64,000 nucleotides of DNA from Domibacillus indicus (GTDB lineage: Bacteria; Bacillota; Bacilli; Bacillales; Domibacillaceae): NCBI RefSeq assembly GCF_000970685.1, contig NZ_LAJB01000007.1, positions 186,001 to 250,000 of the forward strand. The letters are read 5' to 3'. Under the pieces are notes generated by a model that saw only the letters and a program-made list of their open reading frames with translations, did not search any database and was not told where the DNA came from. Shown piece by piece: positions 30,497 through 40,033 of this stretch. Both the position numbers and the translations under genes were made by a program. How positions within the stretch are numbered: the stretch's first letter is position 1; the number at the start of each line of letters is the position of its first letter.

Positions 30497-31440
30497 TGTC
30501 CATCCTCCTTGATCGCAGCCGCTGCTTTTGCAGCCGATTCTTCATCGCTGATTGCAAAAGTGCGAACGCGCCGGTTTACTTTTTTAATAAGCCCGGATAA
30601 CACAGTACCTGAACCAATTTCAACAAACGTGTCGACGCCTAAATCAAGCATTTTTTGCACACTGTCTTCCCATAAAACCGGTGAATAAAGCTGTTTTACA
30701 AGGTTTTCTTTAATGGCTTCTGCATCACTAACCGGCTGTGCATCAACATTGGCAATAACCGGGATGCTGCTTGAGTGGATGTTTGCTTCTCTTAGAACAG
30801 CGCGCAGCTTTTCAGCTGCGGGCTTCATTAAAGGCGAGTGAAACGGACCGCTGACGTTCAGCGGAATCACCCGTTTTGCCCCCTTTTCTTTCAGCAGCCC
30901 GGAAGCTTGCTCCACACCCTCTTTTGAACCGGATATGACAATTTGCCCGGGACAGTTAAAATTCGCTGCCGCCACAATATGCCCTTCCTTTGAAACGCCG
31001 GAAACAACTTCTTCCAATAAAGCTCTGTCCATACCGAGAACAGCTGCCATTGCACCTTGTCCGGCAGGGACTGCTTCTTCCATCAAATTCCCGCGCTGGT
31101 GAACCGCCCGGACGGCTTCTTCATATGTAAGGGACCCGGCTGCCGCAAGAGCGGAATATTCGCCAAGGCTGTGGCCGGCAGTGTAGTCCGGCTTAATCCC
31201 TTCTTTTTCAAACCGCTTTAAAACAGCCATGCTTACTGCCAAAAGTGCCGGCTGCGCATTGGATGTAAGCGTTAGTTTTTCTTCCGGGCCGTTAAACATA
31301 ATATCTGTTAAAGAATAGCCCAATTTTTCATCTGCTTTTTGGAGCATTTCTCGTATGTAAGGATGCTGATCTGCAAGGGATTTCCCCATTCCAACTGCTT
31401 GGGAGCCCTGCCCCGGAAATACAAATGCAATTTTCCCCAT
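30493..31440 (-). CDS. fabD: Malonyl-CoA-ACP transacylase FabD
   Basis: FabD moves malonyl from CoA to ACP. It begins [19 protein letters not shown], with the nucleophile Ser91 in [14 protein letters not shown] and His in GPFHSPLM. The reading frame is open for 40 codons upstream, but that part reads through plsX in another frame. The family start is the ATG at 31440, with AAGGAA upstream, giving 315 residues. The gene lies in the plsX-fabD-fabG operon. Confidence 0.98.
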   Translation of the reverse strand: MGKIAFVFPGQGSQAVGMGKSLADQHPYIREMLQKADEKLGYSLTDIMFNGPEEKLTLTSNAQPALLAVSMAVLKRFEKEGIKPDYTAGHSLGEYSALAAAGSLTYEEAVRAVHQRGNLMEEAVPAGQGAMAAVLGMDRALLEEVVSGVSKEGHIVAAANFNCPGQIVISGSKEGVEQASGLLKEKGAKRVIPLNVSGPFHSPLMKPAAEKLRAVLREANIHSSSIPVIANVDAQPVSDAEAIKENLVKQLYSPVLWEDSVQKMLDLGVDTFVEIGSGTVLSGLIKKVNRRVRTFAISDEESAAKAAAAIKEDGQ

Positions 31441-31447
31441 TGTTCTG

Positions 31448-32440
31448 TCATTCCTTCCCGCTGGCAATTTGTGATTCAATAATGGACGGCACGTTCGCCT
31501 GCGCCATTTTATGCGCCTGCTCGATTGCATGATAAAAAGCATTTGCATCAGAGGAACCATGCGCTTTAATAACCGGCGCTTTTAAGCCGAAAAGGCCCGC
31601 ACCGCCATATTCCGCATAATCCATTTTGCTTTTCAGTCCGCGCAGCTCTTCTTTTAAAAGCAGGGCGCCTATTTTTGATTTGGCAGAAGCGGTTAATGCC
31701 GTTTTCAACATAGAAAATATAGAAAGCGCGCTTCCTTCAATTGTTTTTAATACCATGTTGCCGGTAAAGCCGTCTGTCACGACAACATCGGCAGCTCCGT
31801 TTAAAAGTTCCCGGGATTCAACATTGCCGATAAAATTCAACTCGGGTGTGCTGCTTAGCAGCTTGTAAGCTGCCTTTGTTAATTCATTTCCTTTTTTTTC
31901 TTCCGTCCCGATGTTCAGCAGTCCTACCCGCGGCTTTGAAACAGCGCGTACTTTCTCCGCGTAAACAGACCCCATTACGGCATACTGAAGCAGGTGCTCC
32001 GGTTTGGCGTCCGAGTTGGCTCCTGCGTCAAGCAGTACAAAACCGGCTCCATTAACCGTTGGAAGTGTAGGTGCCAGAGCAGGGCGTTCAATTCCTTCAA
32101 TCCGGCCGACGATGAATAAACCGGCCGCCATAAGAGCTCCTGTATTCCCCGCCGACACGCAGGCTGCCGCTTCCCCGCTGGCCACGGCTTCTGCCATCAT
32201 GACGAGAGAGGATTGTTTTTTGCGCCGGACAGCTCTTACCGGTTCATCCGTTCCAAGAATTAAATCGGGTGCATGGATAATTTCCGCCCTGCTTTCCTTT
32301 TCCAGAAGAGGCTCGATTTTTGTTTGATCGCCAAAAATCAGCAAATCCAAATCTGGTAACTCCTTTAACGCACGGTTGACACCAAGAATAATTTGTTCAG
32401 GTGCATGGTCTCCGCCCATCGCATCAATTGCCAGCTTCAT
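31448..32440 (-). CDS. plsX: Phosphate acyltransferase PlsX
   Basis: PlsX converts acyl-ACP to acyl-phosphate for phospholipid synthesis with PlsY and PlsC. It begins [20 protein letters not shown] and includes [21 protein letters not shown] and [15 protein letters not shown]. The open frame continues 31 codons upstream inside fapR, but GGAGGAAGAAA precedes the ATG at 32440, and 330 residues is normal. The start overlaps the end of fapR by 17 bases. Confidence 0.98.
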   Translation of the reverse strand: MKLAIDAMGGDHAPEQIILGVNRALKELPDLDLLIFGDQTKIEPLLEKESRAEIIHAPDLILGTDEPVRAVRRKKQSSLVMMAEAVASGEAAACVSAGNTGALMAAGLFIVGRIEGIERPALAPTLPTVNGAGFVLLDAGANSDAKPEHLLQYAVMGSVYAEKVRAVSKPRVGLLNIGTEEKKGNELTKAAYKLLSSTPELNFIGNVESRELLNGAADVVVTDGFTGNMVLKTIEGSALSIFSMLKTALTASAKSKIGALLLKEELRGLKSKMDYAEYGGAGLFGLKAPVIKAHGSSDANAFYHAIEQAHKMAQANVPSIIESQIASGKE

Positions 32441-33014
32441 TTTCTTCCTCCTTTTCTGAAGACGGCGCACGGAACATGGAGAATTCACCTCGAAAAACGA
32501 GGTCACTGCCCACAAAACTTGACACTTCCACAATGGTCCGCCCTTTCTCAGAACTTGTTACTTTTGCTTTGGCCACAACACGGCTTCCTTCTTTGACCGG
32601 CTGTGTAAATCGAATCTCTGCTTTTCCTGTCAGCGCCATTTCATCATTAATGACCGCTACAGCCAATGAATTAGCCTGGGCGAATAAATGATGGCCGCGC
32701 GCAATGCCATTTCGGGTAAATACATGCTCTCGCTGCACATCAAAAATCGAAATAGCACTTTTGTCCAGTTCAATATCAATAATTTCACCAATCACTTCCT
32801 CAAGGGGAAGAGACCGGACTTCATCTTTCATATTTTTCTCGGCTACATATTTTATACGCTCCCGCAGTTCAGGAATCGATAATTCCATACGGTCAAGCCG
32901 AATCGTCTGAACGCTTACGCTGAATTCCTGTGCCAGTTCTTCATCCGTTATAAACGGATTTTCTTGAATCGTTTTTTGCAAACGTTCCTGGCGGTCTTTT
33001 TTTGACTGTCTCAT
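32424..33014 (-). CDS. fapR: Fatty acid and phospholipid regulator FapR
   Basis: FapR represses lipid synthesis genes and is released by malonyl-CoA. The N-terminal HTH (about 15-45, [18 protein letters not shown]) is joined by a helix to a hot-dog fold effector domain (about 70-190). I prefer the ATG at 33014 ([13 protein letters not shown]) over one two codons earlier, because it aligns with B. subtilis FapR and leaves a better ribosome-site spacing. Its operator lies immediately upstream, so the operon is self-regulated. Confidence 0.97.
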   Translation of the reverse strand: MRQSKKDRQERLQKTIQENPFITDEELAQEFSVSVQTIRLDRMELSIPELRERIKYVAEKNMKDEVRSLPLEEVIGEIIDIELDKSAISIFDVQREHVFTRNGIARGHHLFAQANSLAVAVINDEMALTGKAEIRFTQPVKEGSRVVAKAKVTSSEKGRTIVEVSSFVGSDLVFRGEFSMFRAPSSEKEEENEAGN

Positions 33015-33033
33015 CTTCATCCCACCATCCGAT

Positions 33034-33051
33034 ATTAGGACTAGGTACTAA
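33034..33051 (-). promoter_or_regulatory. FapR operator
   Basis: The minus strand reads TTAGTACCTAGTCCTAAT, a near-perfect match to the B. subtilis FapR box TTAGTACCTAGTCTTAAT. It begins just downstream of the fapR promoter -10 box and is positioned to block transcription of fapR-plsX-fabD-fabG-acpP when malonyl-CoA is low. Confidence 0.92.
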
Positions 33052-33056
33052 AAAAC

Positions 33057-33085
33057 AGTATAAAGATAACAAAAAAAGAATGCAA
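33057..33085 (-). promoter_or_regulatory. Promoter of the fapR operon
   Basis: TTGCAT, 17 bases, TATACT on the minus strand. The -35 hexamer lies inside the stem of the recG terminator and the FapR operator follows the -10 box by five bases. Confidence 0.75.
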
Positions 33086-33101
33086 GAGTTAACTTGCATT
33101 C
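33071..33101 (-). terminator. Terminator of recG
   Basis: GAATGCAAG and CTTGCATTC arms with a 6-base loop are followed by seven T on the minus strand, directly after the recG stop. Confidence 0.88.
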
Positions 33102-35159
33102 TCAGTCAAGCTTTTCTCCAGCAAGAACCCCTGAATCAGTTAAAACCGCACGTAAATAGCGGTACTCTTCCCCTTTCCAGAAAGACGGATCATTGATCAG
33201 CTCCTTTGCATCCTCCCGCGCTGTTTCAAGTGCCCGGTAGTCGTGAACCATATCTGCCATTTTAAACTCCGGCAGGCCGCTCTGTTTCCGCCCGAAAAAA
33301 TCCCCAGGACCGCGCAGCTCCAAATCCTTTTCACTTAAAACAAATCCATCATTTGTTTCTGTCATCGCAGTCATGCGCTCCTTGCCGGTTTCTGATTTTG
33401 GATCGGCAATCAGCATACAGTATGACTGTTCGGTGCCCCGTCCCACCCGGCCCCGCAGCTGATGAAGCTGGGACAGGCCGAACCGCTCCGCATCATAAAT
33501 AATCATAACCGTTGCGTTAGGGACGTTTACCCCGACCTCCACTACTGTAGTTGACACTAAAATATTTAGTTCATTGGCGCTGAAGGATTTCATCACAGCT
33601 TCTTTTTCTTCCGAGCTCAAACGGCCATGCATAAGGCCGATTGTAAATCTTCCGTTAAAGTAGCTTGTTAATTGCGCATGTACATCAAGCGCATTTTGAA
33701 AATCCAGCTTTTCTGATTCTTCAATGAGAGGGCAGATTACATATGCCTGCCGTCCTTTTTCCAGTTCTTTTTCTGTAAAGTCTAAAACACGGCCCAGCAT
33801 TTCTTCTTTTGCCCAGTAAGTTTCAATCGCTTTCCGGCCTGCCGGCATTTCATTGATAATAGAAACATCCATTTCACCGAAGACTGTAATAGCCAATGTT
33901 CGTGGAATAGGCGTGGCAGTCATAAACAAAACGTCCGGGTTTTCTCCCTTTGCCCGGAGAGTCCGGCGCTGGTTTACACCGAATCGATGCTGTTCATCTG
34001 TGATGACAAGCCCAAGGCTGTGAAATACTACATCATCTTGAATAAGTGCGTGTGTGCCAATTAAAATATCAATCTCACCCGCTTCAAGAGCAGCAAGCAG
34101 CGCTTTGCGGCGTTTTCCTTTTACCGTTCCTGTCAGCAGGGCGGTTGTAATGCCAAACGGTTCAAGCATATCATGCAGCGATTTGGCATGCTGCTCCGCT
34201 AAAATTTCTGTCGGTACCATTAAAGCGCCCTGGAATCCGGCTGTAACAGATGCATAAAGAGCCAGTGTGGCAACAGCCGTTTTTCCGCTGCCAACATCCC
34301 CCTGCAGCAGCCGGTTCATCCGGTACGGCGATTTCATATCTGCGCATATCTCGTTTACTGCTTTTTTTTGGGCATTTGTTAATTCAAAAGGAAGCGAATC
34401 AATAAGCTGCTTCAGCTTAGCAAGATCATATTTTTGAGCCATTCCCCCGGACTGTTCCCGAATCGTTTTGCGAAGCGCCTGCATCTTCAGCTGAAAATAA
34501 AAAAATTCTTCATATACAAACCGGCGGCGGGCTTGCTTCATTTCATTATGTGATACCGGGAAATGAAGGGCCCGAATCGCTTCTTTTCTTTCCATTAAGC
34601 GGTATTGCTCAATGAAACGCATAGGCAGCGTTTCTTCAATAAAATTTCCATAGAGATCGATTGCCTGCTTGACGAGCTTTCTAAACTGCTTTAGCGGAAT
34701 GGCATTACGAAGTAAATAAACCGCCTCAAAGTCTGTCCCTCTCGAATATGCTCCTGTTTCAAGCAGCTGTCCTGATACTGCCAGCCGGTGCCGGTCCCAT
34801 TTTCCGGTCACGGTTACCGTAGCGCCGGCCGATATTTTTTTCTTTAAGTACGGCTGATTAAAAAAAGTTACATTAATCAGGTGGGGGCCAGAAAGCATTT
34901 TAAACGTCAGCCTTGATTTTTTCTTTCCATAGTACATGACGGACGGTTCCGTTTGAATAACGCCTTCGATTGTTACCTTTTCATCATGTTCCGCTTCTTC
35001 GGGGCTTTTTAAGCGCATATCATCATAACGAGCAGGCACAAACTCTATTAAATCACCTACCGTCAATATTCCGATTGACGCAAGTGATTCTTCGGTTTCT
35101 TTCCCTGCACCTTTTAAAGCACTGACTGGCTGATTGAGCGGATGACCTGTTGCAGGCAT
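33102..35159 (-). CDS. recG: ATP-dependent DNA helicase RecG
   Basis: RecG rewinds stalled replication forks and migrates branched DNA. An N-terminal wedge domain (about 1-230) is followed by helicase motifs: Walker A LLQGDVGSGKTAVA, DEQH (TDEQHRFG), TATPIPRTLA and the C-terminal LRGRVGRGTEQSYC. The frame is open 42 codons further, but GGAGGCAGGGAA precedes the ATG at 35159 (MPATGHPLNQPVSAL), giving 685 residues, close to B. subtilis. In B. subtilis sdaAB and sdaAA sit between this gene and fakA; here they are absent. Confidence 0.98.
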   Translation of the reverse strand: MPATGHPLNQPVSALKGAGKETEESLASIGILTVGDLIEFVPARYDDMRLKSPEEAEHDEKVTIEGVIQTEPSVMYYGKKKSRLTFKMLSGPHLINVTFFNQPYLKKKISAGATVTVTGKWDRHRLAVSGQLLETGAYSRGTDFEAVYLLRNAIPLKQFRKLVKQAIDLYGNFIEETLPMRFIEQYRLMERKEAIRALHFPVSHNEMKQARRRFVYEEFFYFQLKMQALRKTIREQSGGMAQKYDLAKLKQLIDSLPFELTNAQKKAVNEICADMKSPYRMNRLLQGDVGSGKTAVATLALYASVTAGFQGALMVPTEILAEQHAKSLHDMLEPFGITTALLTGTVKGKRRKALLAALEAGEIDILIGTHALIQDDVVFHSLGLVITDEQHRFGVNQRRTLRAKGENPDVLFMTATPIPRTLAITVFGEMDVSIINEMPAGRKAIETYWAKEEMLGRVLDFTEKELEKGRQAYVICPLIEESEKLDFQNALDVHAQLTSYFNGRFTIGLMHGRLSSEEKEAVMKSFSANELNILVSTTVVEVGVNVPNATVMIIYDAERFGLSQLHQLRGRVGRGTEQSYCMLIADPKSETGKERMTAMTETNDGFVLSEKDLELRGPGDFFGRKQSGLPEFKMADMVHDYRALETAREDAKELINDPSFWKGEEYRYLRAVLTDSGVLAGEKLD

Positions 35160-35205
35160 TTCCCTGCCTCCTTTCAAATAAAATGGCCTTGCTTTCAGCT
35201 TAATG

Positions 35206-35236
35206 AGAAAAAGAGAGAGAATGATCTCCCTCTCTT
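35206..35236 (-). terminator. Terminator of fakA (yloV)
   Basis: AAGAGAG and CTCTCTCTT arms with about ten bases of loop are followed by TTTTTC on the minus strand. It starts three bases after the fakA stop. Confidence 0.7.
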
Positions 35237-35238
35237 GT

Positions 35239-36906
35239 TTATTCAATCGAAAAAATAAATGGATACAGCGGCTGCTTTCCGTCATGGACTTCTACTTCGA
35301 TATCTGGATAATGCTCCCCGATAAACTCTGTCACTTGTTCGACGGCTGTTTCTGAAACTTCTTCTCCGTAAATAACGGTCACAATTTCCGATTCGTCATC
35401 AAGCATTGATTGAAGAAGCTTTTTAGCCGCATCTATTTTTTCTGAATGGGTTACAATAATTTTTCCTTCTGCAAGACCCATAAAATCGTCTTTTTTAATA
35501 TCAATCCCATCAATTGTCGTATCACGGACCGCATGAGTTACCTGCCCTGTCTTTACCTGGGCTGACGCTTCTATCATAGCGGCACGGTTTGCAGCTTCTT
35601 CGCCATCTGGATTAAATGCGATTAACGCAGCAAGACCCTGGGGAACCGTTTTTGTCGGGACAACCGATACAGGGGTTTTTGCGATCTCTGCTGCCTGTTC
35701 AGCTGCCATAATAATATTTTTATTGTTCGGCAGCACAAAAACATGCTCTGCATGGCAGTCATTAATCGCTTTAACAATATCCTCTGTTGATGGATTCATG
35801 GTCTGGCCGCCCTCAATAACAGCAGCTGCACCAATGCTTTTAAACAGCTCTGCAACCCCAGAACCCATAGCAACGGCCACTACTCCATATTGTGCTTTTA
35901 CAGCCGGCTTTTCAGCAGAAGCGGAAGCCGAACTTGTAATGGCACTATGCTGCTCACGCATATTTTCAATTTTCATATTGATCAAGCTGCCGTACTTCTG
36001 CCCGATAGTCAATACACTTCCGGGCTGTTCCGCATGAATATGCACTTTGGCGATTTCCTCGTCGGAAATAACAAGCAGAGAGTCTCCAAATTCACTTAAT
36101 TCATGACGGAACCGGTCTTCAGAGAAAGGATTCTGCGCTAATTTTTTCTCATCGAACTTCACCATAAATTCTGTACAGTAGCCAAATTCAATATCCTCTG
36201 TATTCATAAAGCTTTGCACGCTTTTATGATGTTCAGCACTGACAAGATCTTTCATGTCCTGCCTTGTTGAAAGCACAGCCGGAAGAGCCTCTCCTTTAAG
36301 TTCTGCCAGGAACCCCTCATAGACCAGCAAAAGCCCTTGTCCGCCGCTGTCCACCACTCCGACTTCCTTTAAAACGGGCAGAAGCTCAGGCGTCCGCTTC
36401 AGCGAAGCCTGTCCTTCCTTCACCAATGCTTCCATAACAGCAATAATATCGGTTTCTTTTTGTGAAACGGCTACTGCTTTTTTGGCTGCGTCTTTTGCCA
36501 CAGTTAAAATGGTTCCTTCCACGGGCTTCATTACTGCTTTATAAGCCGTTTGCACTCCAGCTTCAAACGCCGCGGCCAGCTCAAAAGCTGATACTTCCTG
36601 CTTGCCGGCTACTGCTTTTGAAAAACCCCGGAACAGCTGGGATAAAATCACACCGGAATTCCCCCGTGCGCCCATCAGCAGGCCTTTTGAGAGCGCTTCA
36701 GCTGTCTTGCCAAAATGAGCCTGGCTGCCAGCTTTCGTTTCTTTCGCTCCCGATGTCATCGACAAATTCATATTTGTCCCAGTATCACCATCCGGAACTG
36801 GAAATACATTTAATGCATCGACCATATCTGCATTTATTGATAAATGCTGGGCGCCCGCCGAAACCATCCTGGCAAAGCGCACCCCGTCCAACGAAGTCAT
36901 CCTCAC
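35239..36906 (-). CDS. fakA: Fatty acid kinase catalytic subunit FakA (YloV)
   Basis: FakA phosphorylates fatty acids bound to FakB proteins, feeding exogenous fatty acids into phospholipids. The N-terminal DhaL/Dak2-type ATP domain has VFPVPDGDTGTNMNLSM (about 33-49) and GARGNSGVILSQLFRGF. A middle domain and a C-terminal DegV-like domain follow, making 555 residues. It follows the Asp23-family gene by 18 bases. Its closeness to plsX/fapR fits a lipid role. Confidence 0.95.
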   Translation of the reverse strand: MRMTSLDGVRFARMVSAGAQHLSINADMVDALNVFPVPDGDTGTNMNLSMTSGAKETKAGSQAHFGKTAEALSKGLLMGARGNSGVILSQLFRGFSKAVAGKQEVSAFELAAAFEAGVQTAYKAVMKPVEGTILTVAKDAAKKAVAVSQKETDIIAVMEALVKEGQASLKRTPELLPVLKEVGVVDSGGQGLLLVYEGFLAELKGEALPAVLSTRQDMKDLVSAEHHKSVQSFMNTEDIEFGYCTEFMVKFDEKKLAQNPFSEDRFRHELSEFGDSLLVISDEEIAKVHIHAEQPGSVLTIGQKYGSLINMKIENMREQHSAITSSASASAEKPAVKAQYGVVAVAMGSGVAELFKSIGAAAVIEGGQTMNPSTEDIVKAINDCHAEHVFVLPNNKNIIMAAEQAAEIAKTPVSVVPTKTVPQGLAALIAFNPDGEEAANRAAMIEASAQVKTGQVTHAVRDTTIDGIDIKKDDFMGLAEGKIIVTHSEKIDAAKKLLQSMLDDESEIVTVIYGEEVSETAVEQVTEFIGEHYPDIEVEVHDGKQPLYPFIFSIE

Positions 36907-36924
36907 AAAAATTTCCTCCTCACA

Positions 36925-37287
36925 CTACGGGTTCGTTACCCGTACACCCTGTACAAAAATATTAACTGAATCGACAGACAGCCCAACTGTTTGGTTAAGC
37001 GTATATTTTACTTTTGATTGAACGTTGCTCGCCACTTCGGAAATTTTTGTTCCATAGCTGACAATGATATACATGTCAATAAAAATACGGTCTTCCTCCT
37101 GGCGCACGACTACTCCGCGCGTGAAATTTTCACGGCGCAAGATTTCTGCAATGCCGTCTTTCAATTGTTTTTTTGACGCCATACCGACTATCCCGTAGCA
37201 ATCCACTGCTGCTCCGCCCGCGATCATTGCGATTACTTCATTTGAGATGTCAATTTGGCCGAGTTCAGTCGTTAATTCAATCGTCAC
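36925..37287 (-). CDS. yloU: Asp23/Gls24 family protein YloU
   Basis: A 120-residue Asp23/Gls24 envelope-stress family protein, conserved next to fakA. It has TELGQIDISNEVIAMIAGGAAVDCYGIVGMASKK and the C-terminal VNIFVQGVRVTNP typical of the family. The start codon is GTG with GGAGGAG five bases upstream. The precise role is unknown; Asp23 in Staphylococcus is membrane-anchored through partners. No membrane helix is seen here. Confidence 0.93.
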   Translation of the reverse strand: MTIELTTELGQIDISNEVIAMIAGGAAVDCYGIVGMASKKQLKDGIAEILRRENFTRGVVVRQEEDRIFIDMYIIVSYGTKISEVASNVQSKVKYTLNQTVGLSVDSVNIFVQGVRVTNP

Positions 37288-37324
37288 AAAAACTCCTCCT
37301 CGCGAATCGAACTAAAGCCATTTT

Positions 37325-37354
37325 ACTATACTTATATATAACTTCACAACTCAA
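37325..37354 (-). promoter_or_regulatory. Candidate promoter of yloU-fakA
   Basis: TTGAGT, 18 bases, TATAGT on the minus strand, 38 bases upstream of the yloU start. It is divergent from rpmB. Confidence 0.55.
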
Positions 37355-37463
37355 CAACCGGAATGAAAGCCTTTTTCGCTGTCAAGGTGTTTTTCTTGAA
37401 AGACTTTTTTATAGCTATTGCATTCATTGGATGAATATGATAAATTATTTAAGTGTCTTGCAC

Positions 37464-37492
37464 ATAAAAAAGTAGACAATGATGATCCTGAA
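37464..37492 (+). promoter_or_regulatory. Candidate promoter of rpmB
   Basis: TTGCAC, 17 bases, GATGAT upstream of rpmB; about 19 bases separate the -10 from the start codon. A second candidate, TTGCAT then TAAATT at 17 bases, lies some 45 bases earlier. Neither is strong. Confidence 0.35.
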
Positions 37493-37510
37493 TAGTAAGG
37501 AGTGAATACA

Positions 37511-37699
37511 ATGCCAAAACAATGTGTTATTTCTGGCCGTAAAGCACGTACTGGAAACAACCGCTCTCACGCGATGAATTCAAGCAAACGTACTTGGGGT
37601 GCTAACCTTCAAAAAGTTCGTATCCTTGTTGATGGTAAACCAAAACGTGTTTGGGTTTCTGCCCGCGCACTTAAATCTGGAAAAGTTGAACGCGTTTAA
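37511..37699 (+). CDS. rpmB: 50S ribosomal protein L28
   Basis: L28 begins [20 protein letters not shown] and ends [14 protein letters not shown], 62 residues, the usual length. AAGGAG lies 8 bases before the ATG at 37511; an in-frame GTG three codons upstream is less likely. It is one of only two plus-strand genes here, opposite to its neighbours as in B. subtilis. A strong two-way terminator follows. Confidence 0.98.
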   Translation: MPKQCVISGRKARTGNNRSHAMNSSKRTWGANLQKVRILVDGKPKRVWVSARALKSGKVERV

Positions 37700-37714
37700 T
37701 TTCATTTTTCCATA

Positions 37715-37756
37715 AAAAAAAAGCACCGGTGCCAAGCGGCACCGGTGCTTTTTTAT
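37715..37756. terminator. Bidirectional terminator between rpmB and spoVM
   Basis: Perfect arms AAGCACCGGTGCC and GGCACCGGTGCTT with a 4-base loop are flanked by an A run on one side and a T run on the other, so it can stop transcription from both rpmB (plus) and spoVM (minus). The spoVM stop codon lies at its edge. Confidence 0.95.
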
Positions 37757-37836
37757 TTTCTTTTTTTTCCGGCTGACAGCACCATCCGGATCATGCCCCC
37801 GACGAATTTTGGCAGTTTCAGTGTATAAAATTTCAA
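37753..37836 (-). CDS. spoVM: Stage V sporulation protein M (SpoVM)
   Basis: SpoVM is a tiny amphipathic helix that recognises the curved forespore membrane and anchors the coat protein SpoIVA. The 27-residue product begins [17 protein letters not shown], nearly the same as B. subtilis SpoVM (MKFYTIKLPKFLGG...), including Pro9, and ends in a Lys/Arg tail. The start codon is TTG, 5 bases after GGGAGGAG. The TTG overlaps the TGA stop of thiN by two bases, so its ribosome site is inside thiN. The location thiN-spoVM-rpmB matches B. subtilis, which confirms the call and shows that the organism sporulates. Confidence 0.95.
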   Translation of the reverse strand: MKFYTLKLPKFVGGMIRMVLSAGKKRK

Positions 37837-38486
37837 AGGCGTCTCCTCCCGTCACAGCTTCTAATAACCATTAATATGCCTGAACGGAATGAAAAGACCC
37901 CCTTTTTTTCAATGATTTCATTGCTGACGCATCTTGATGAGCCGTTCTGTACGGTATAATTATAAAGCGGAAATTTAAAACCTGAAAGCGTCAGCCCCTC
38001 TACCTGCTCACTCATCGCAAAAAACGAAATATACGGCCATTTTTTTGTACGGCTGATGATTGTTTGTCCCGGTGCATAAATGGAAATTTCATTCTGGCAG
38101 TCGACAATGAAAACCGGGCATTCCAGCTCCTTTTTCATAAGCAGTGTGACAGCGCCGAAAAAATGATCAAGCCGCCCTCCGGTTACTCCATATAAATAAA
38201 TAGCTTCCGGCTGCTGCTTGATTGCATCATTTAATGCAATTTCAAGATCCGTTTCATCTTTTTCAGCCGGAAATTGAATGTGGTACGGGACAGCAGCGGC
38301 GATCCGGCTCCATTCCTCCACGGTTATGGAATCAAAGTCTCCAAATGCTCTAGCGGGTGTAATGTCCCGCTCCAGCAAATAAAGAGCACCCCGGTCGACT
38401 CCAATCCATTGCTCCCCGTCTTTAAAATCCGCCTTTAAATCTGGCAGCAGTTCTTCTGGACCGCCAGCCACAATTCGAATAATCAC
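37833..38486 (-). CDS. thiN: Thiamine pyrophosphokinase
   Basis: ThiN makes thiamine pyrophosphate from thiamine and ATP. The N-terminal half has [39 protein letters not shown] and [13 protein letters not shown], with [17 protein letters not shown], the family's key segments. The C-terminal half is a small beta domain ending at [17 protein letters not shown]. At 217 residues it is typical. It overlaps the rpe stop by four bases, and its own stop overlaps the spoVM start. Confidence 0.97.
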   Translation of the reverse strand: MIIRIVAGGPEELLPDLKADFKDGEQWIGVDRGALYLLERDITPARAFGDFDSITVEEWSRIAAAVPYHIQFPAEKDETDLEIALNDAIKQQPEAIYLYGVTGGRLDHFFGAVTLLMKKELECPVFIVDCQNEISIYAPGQTIISRTKKWPYISFFAMSEQVEGLTLSGFKFPLYNYTVQNGSSRCVSNEIIEKKGVFSFRSGILMVIRSCDGRRRL

Positions 38487-39142
38487 GCGTTTTCAGCAGC
38501 AGCGCGAATCGCCTGAATGGCTGCACCGCGGTTTTTTTCGTTATATACAGCGGAGCCGGCAACCAAAACATTTGCTCCTGCTTCTGCACAGATTTTAGCT
38601 GTTTCTGTATTTATGCCGCCGTCTACTTCAATATCTACGCTTACGCCGGCTTCGCTGATCATATCGCGGACATGCCGGATTTTCGGTACAACTGCTTCAA
38701 TAAAAGACTGGCCGCCAAACCCGGGGTTGACTGTCATTAATAAAACCATGTCAATGTCCCGGATCACATACTGAAGCACATCTGCAGGAGTTGAGGGATT
38801 CAAGACTACACCCGCTTTAATGCCAAATGAACGGATAAGCTGAATGGTCCGGTGCAGATGCGGGCAGGCTTCAGCGTGAACGGTAATAATATCAGCGCCG
38901 GCTTTTGCAAATGTTTCGATGTATTGGTCTGGATTCTGTATCATCAAATGTACATCGAGCGGCAGGCTTGTTACTGGACGGATCGCTTCCACAATCAGCG
39001 GGCCGATTGTAATATTCGGCACAAAATGCCCGTCCATTACATCGACATGAATATAATCAGCGCCTCCGTTTTCTGCTTCTTTTACTTCTTCACCAAGCCG
39101 CGCAAAGTCAGCGGATAAAATAGAAGGAGCAATCTTCACCAT
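38483..39142 (-). CDS. rpe: Ribulose-phosphate 3-epimerase
   Basis: Rpe interconverts ribulose 5-phosphate and xylulose 5-phosphate in the pentose phosphate pathway. The TIM-barrel signatures are [49 protein letters not shown] and [11 protein letters not shown], with metal and catalytic residues in the HVDVMDG and EVDGG segments. At 219 residues it is normal. It lies between rsgA and thiN. Confidence 0.98.
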   Translation of the reverse strand: MVKIAPSILSADFARLGEEVKEAENGGADYIHVDVMDGHFVPNITIGPLIVEAIRPVTSLPLDVHLMIQNPDQYIETFAKAGADIITVHAEACPHLHRTIQLIRSFGIKAGVVLNPSTPADVLQYVIRDIDMVLLMTVNPGFGGQSFIEAVVPKIRHVRDMISEAGVSVDIEVDGGINTETAKICAEAGANVLVAGSAVYNEKNRGAAIQAIRAAAENA

Positions 39143-39146
39143 AAAA

Positions 39147-40022
39147 TTAGTACCTCGGCTTTCTCTCTTTGATTTCTTCTATAAATTGCAAATAATGCTC
39201 ATACCGGTAAGAAGGAATTTCTCCATTCTCTGCCGCCTGTTTTACAGCGCATTTCGGCTCATTTAAATGCAGGCAGCCACGAAACTTGCATGCTGAGCCC
39301 CGTTCCGCTATTTCCGGAAAACAACCGGATAATTCCTCGGCCTCTACCTCATCAAAATCCAAGGAGCTGAAGCCAGGTGTATCCGCAACCAGCCCGCCGG
39401 CTGCTGGAATAAGCTCTACGTGGCGGGTTGTATGCTTGCCCCGCCCAAGCGAATTTGAAATTTCATCTGTTTTCAATTCCAAATCCGGCCGAATCGCATT
39501 TAAAAGCGATGATTTGCCAACACCTGACTGGCCTGCAAATACGGAAGTCCTGCCTGCCAGACAATCCTGAAGCGTGTTAAGGCCCTGCATTGCTTTAGAA
39601 GAGGTTTCCACAACCGTATAGCCAATTTCCCGGTAATCCTTAATATATTTGTCGAGCTCGTCCGGTTCCTCCGCTAAATCCATTTTGGTTAAACAAATGA
39701 CCGGCTCAATATTTTTGGACTCAATCAGCACTAAAAAACGGTCAAGAAGCATTGTGCTGAACGACGGTTTTAATACTGAAAACACAAGCACAGCCTGGTC
39801 GATATTCGCAATAGGCGGCCGGATAAGGTCGTTTTTCCGTTCTTTGACTGCTAAAACGTAACCCTCTTTTTCATTTTCCGCTTCATATTCCACATAATCC
39901 CCAACGAGCGGAGTGATATTTCGCTTGCGGAATACTCCCCGGCCGCGGCATTGAATAATGTTCTCGCCGTCAAGCACATAATAAAATCCGCTTAATGCTT
40001 TAATAATTTTGCCTTCTGGCAT
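39147..40022 (-). CDS. rsgA: Ribosome small subunit GTPase RsgA (CpgA)
   Basis: RsgA is a circularly permuted GTPase that checks 30S assembly. An OB-fold domain (about 1-65, [15 protein letters not shown]) is followed by the permuted G domain: TKMD (about 112-115), P-loop [15 protein letters not shown] and [12 protein letters not shown]. The C-terminal zinc site has [14 protein letters not shown]. At 291 residues it matches the family. It follows prkC by 11 bases; in Bacillus, PrkC phosphorylates CpgA. Confidence 0.98.
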   Translation of the reverse strand: MPEGKIIKALSGFYYVLDGENIIQCRGRGVFRKRNITPLVGDYVEYEAENEKEGYVLAVKERKNDLIRPPIANIDQAVLVFSVLKPSFSTMLLDRFLVLIESKNIEPVICLTKMDLAEEPDELDKYIKDYREIGYTVVETSSKAMQGLNTLQDCLAGRTSVFAGQSGVGKSSLLNAIRPDLELKTDEISNSLGRGKHTTRHVELIPAAGGLVADTPGFSSLDFDEVEAEELSGCFPEIAERGSACKFRGCLHLNEPKCAVKQAAENGEIPSYRYEHYLQFIEEIKERKPRY

Positions 40023-40033
40023 GTAGCACCACC

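Noticed and set aside
31441-31560. N-terminal extension of fabD (40 codons)
   Set aside because: The extension runs through the end of plsX, has no homologous residues, and the family start at 31440 has a ribosome site.
35160-35285. N-terminal extension of recG (42 codons)
   Set aside because: It crosses the fakA terminator hairpin and the recG ribosome site GGAGGCAGGG; the family start is at 35159.
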